A DNA stretch of 7,170 nt, taken from contig CALMPB010000447.1 of assembly GCA_937871985.1 (NCBI GenBank), positions 1 to 7,170 on the forward strand, written 5' to 3'. Below are positions 6,512 through 7,170 of this stretch, piece after piece. Positions within the stretch are counted from its first letter, which is position 1. Each line of letters begins with the position of its first letter. A model generated the notes under the pieces. It saw only the letters and a list, made by a program, of their open reading frames with translations. It ran no database searches and was not told where the DNA came from. The position numbers were made by a program, and so were the translations under genes. Origin of the DNA: an uncultured Burkholderiaceae bacterium. Its GTDB lineage: Bacteria > Pseudomonadota > Gammaproteobacteria > Burkholderiales > Burkholderiaceae.

Positions 6512-7170
6512 TCAGACCGGGCTTTGCGCGCGCTCCCACGCGGCGATGTAGTCGCGGGTAATCGGCACGGTGTCGACGCGCTTGCTCAGCTGGATCTGAA
6601 AGACGACGAGCCCCGAATGGCGGAATGCGGCCTCGCAACCAGCTAGGTAGAATTCCCACATCCGGCAGAACCGGTCGTCGTAGATCGCAGCGATGCGGTC
6701 ACGGTTGGCCATGAACCGCTTGCGCCAGTCTTTCAGCGTCTCGGCGTAGTGCAGCCGCAGGACCTCGATGTCGGTGATTTGAAGTCCAGCGCGCTCGATG
6801 GCTGGCACGATCTCGGAGAGCGCCGGTGTGTATCCGCCGGGGAAGATATATTTGCGAATCCAGGGGTTGGCCGCTCCCGGCCCAGCGGCACTGCCGATCG
6901 TGTGGATCAACGCGACGCCGTCGTCCGCAAGCAGGTCCTTTATCTTTTCGAAGTATTCGCCGAAGTGGCCAACACCGACGTGTTCGAACATGCCAACGGA
7001 TACAATGCGTTCGTAGTGCCCGTTTTCGTGTCGATAGTCCTTAAGCAGGAATCTGACGCGATCATTCAAACCGACGTCATGGGCGCGCCGGTTGGCGTAG
7101 CCATGCTGCTCCGTGGACAGCGTCACTCCGGTGACGTCGACATCGGCGTTGCGCGCGAGGTGAAGGGCCA
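6512..7170 (-). CDS. cfa: Cyclopropane-fatty-acyl-phospholipid synthase (SAM-dependent), 5' end cut by window
   Basis: The last 218 residues of a cyclopropane fatty acid synthase; the frame is open to the right edge, so the N-terminus is missing. The enzyme adds a methylene group from S-adenosylmethionine across double bonds of membrane phospholipid acyl chains, a response to acid, heat, solvent or stationary phase. Seen: VTGVTLSTEQ (SAM-fold strand), VSVGMFEHVG holding the active-site Glu, LIHTIG with the His and Ile of the bicarbonate pocket, NPWIRKYIFPGGYTP, HYAETLKDWRKRF with the conserved Tyr region, and a typical MWEFYLAGCEAAFR end. These match the family closely, and the C-terminus is full length (stop TGA at 6512). 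An internal GTG at 7126 is not the true start because family motifs (ALHLARN) continue upstream in frame. It is followed after about 50 bases by the Cys/His-rich gene, so it may head the operon or be cotranscribed with it. Confidence 0.95.
   Translation of the reverse strand, partial: ALHLARNADVDVTGVTLSTEQHGYANRRAHDVGLNDRVRFLLKDYRHENGHYERIVSVGMFEHVGVGHFGEYFEKIKDLLADDGVALIHTIGSAAGPGAANPWIRKYIFPGGYTPALSEIVPAIERAGLQITDIEVLRLHYAETLKDWRKRFMANRDRIAAIYDDRFCRMWEFYLAGCEAAFRHSGLVVFQIQLSKRVDTVPITRDYIAAWERAQSPV

Overview
The window reads as a piece of a GC-rich proteobacterial genome. An alphaproteobacterium of the Rhizobiales type is my best guess, from base composition and gene content; no rRNA, tRNA or diagnostic marker fixes it. 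Every gene I can support is on the minus strand, so transcription runs from high to low coordinates. Both edge genes are cut by the window. No mobile element, CRISPR array, tRNA or rRNA was seen.

Layout in the direction of transcription: the 3' part of a cyclopropane-fatty-acid synthase gene (7170-6512); a tiny Cys/His-rich protein (6451-6209) whose stop overlaps the start of a DUF2933-type small membrane protein (6212-5913); an isoprenylcysteine-carboxylmethyltransferase-like membrane methyltransferase (5886-5212); and an FtsH-type membrane AAA+ zinc protease (5199-3310). These five are tightly packed (gaps of 48, -4, 26 and 12 bases) and look like one operon. Looser spacing follows: an exported YtkA/FixH-like Ig-fold protein (3166-2615), a small membrane-anchored protein with a Cys cluster (2442-2047, resembling DUF2946 proteins), and an exported seven-bladed YVTN beta-propeller with a methionine-rich loop (1990-875). 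A strong 10-bp GC hairpin (817-850) then precedes the N-terminal part of an AarF/UbiB-family atypical kinase (732-1).

Common theme (inference): almost every product sits in or works on the cell envelope. Two act on or control membrane lipids or quinones (Cfa, UbiB-like), one is a membrane-protein quality-control protease (FtsH), one is a membrane methyltransferase, and four carry Cys, His or Met clusters typical of soft-metal (copper-like) ligands. The most economical reading is an accessory envelope-stress and metal-handling cluster. No metal transporter, multicopper oxidase or metal-sensing regulator lies in the window, so the metal and the inducing signal are unproven.
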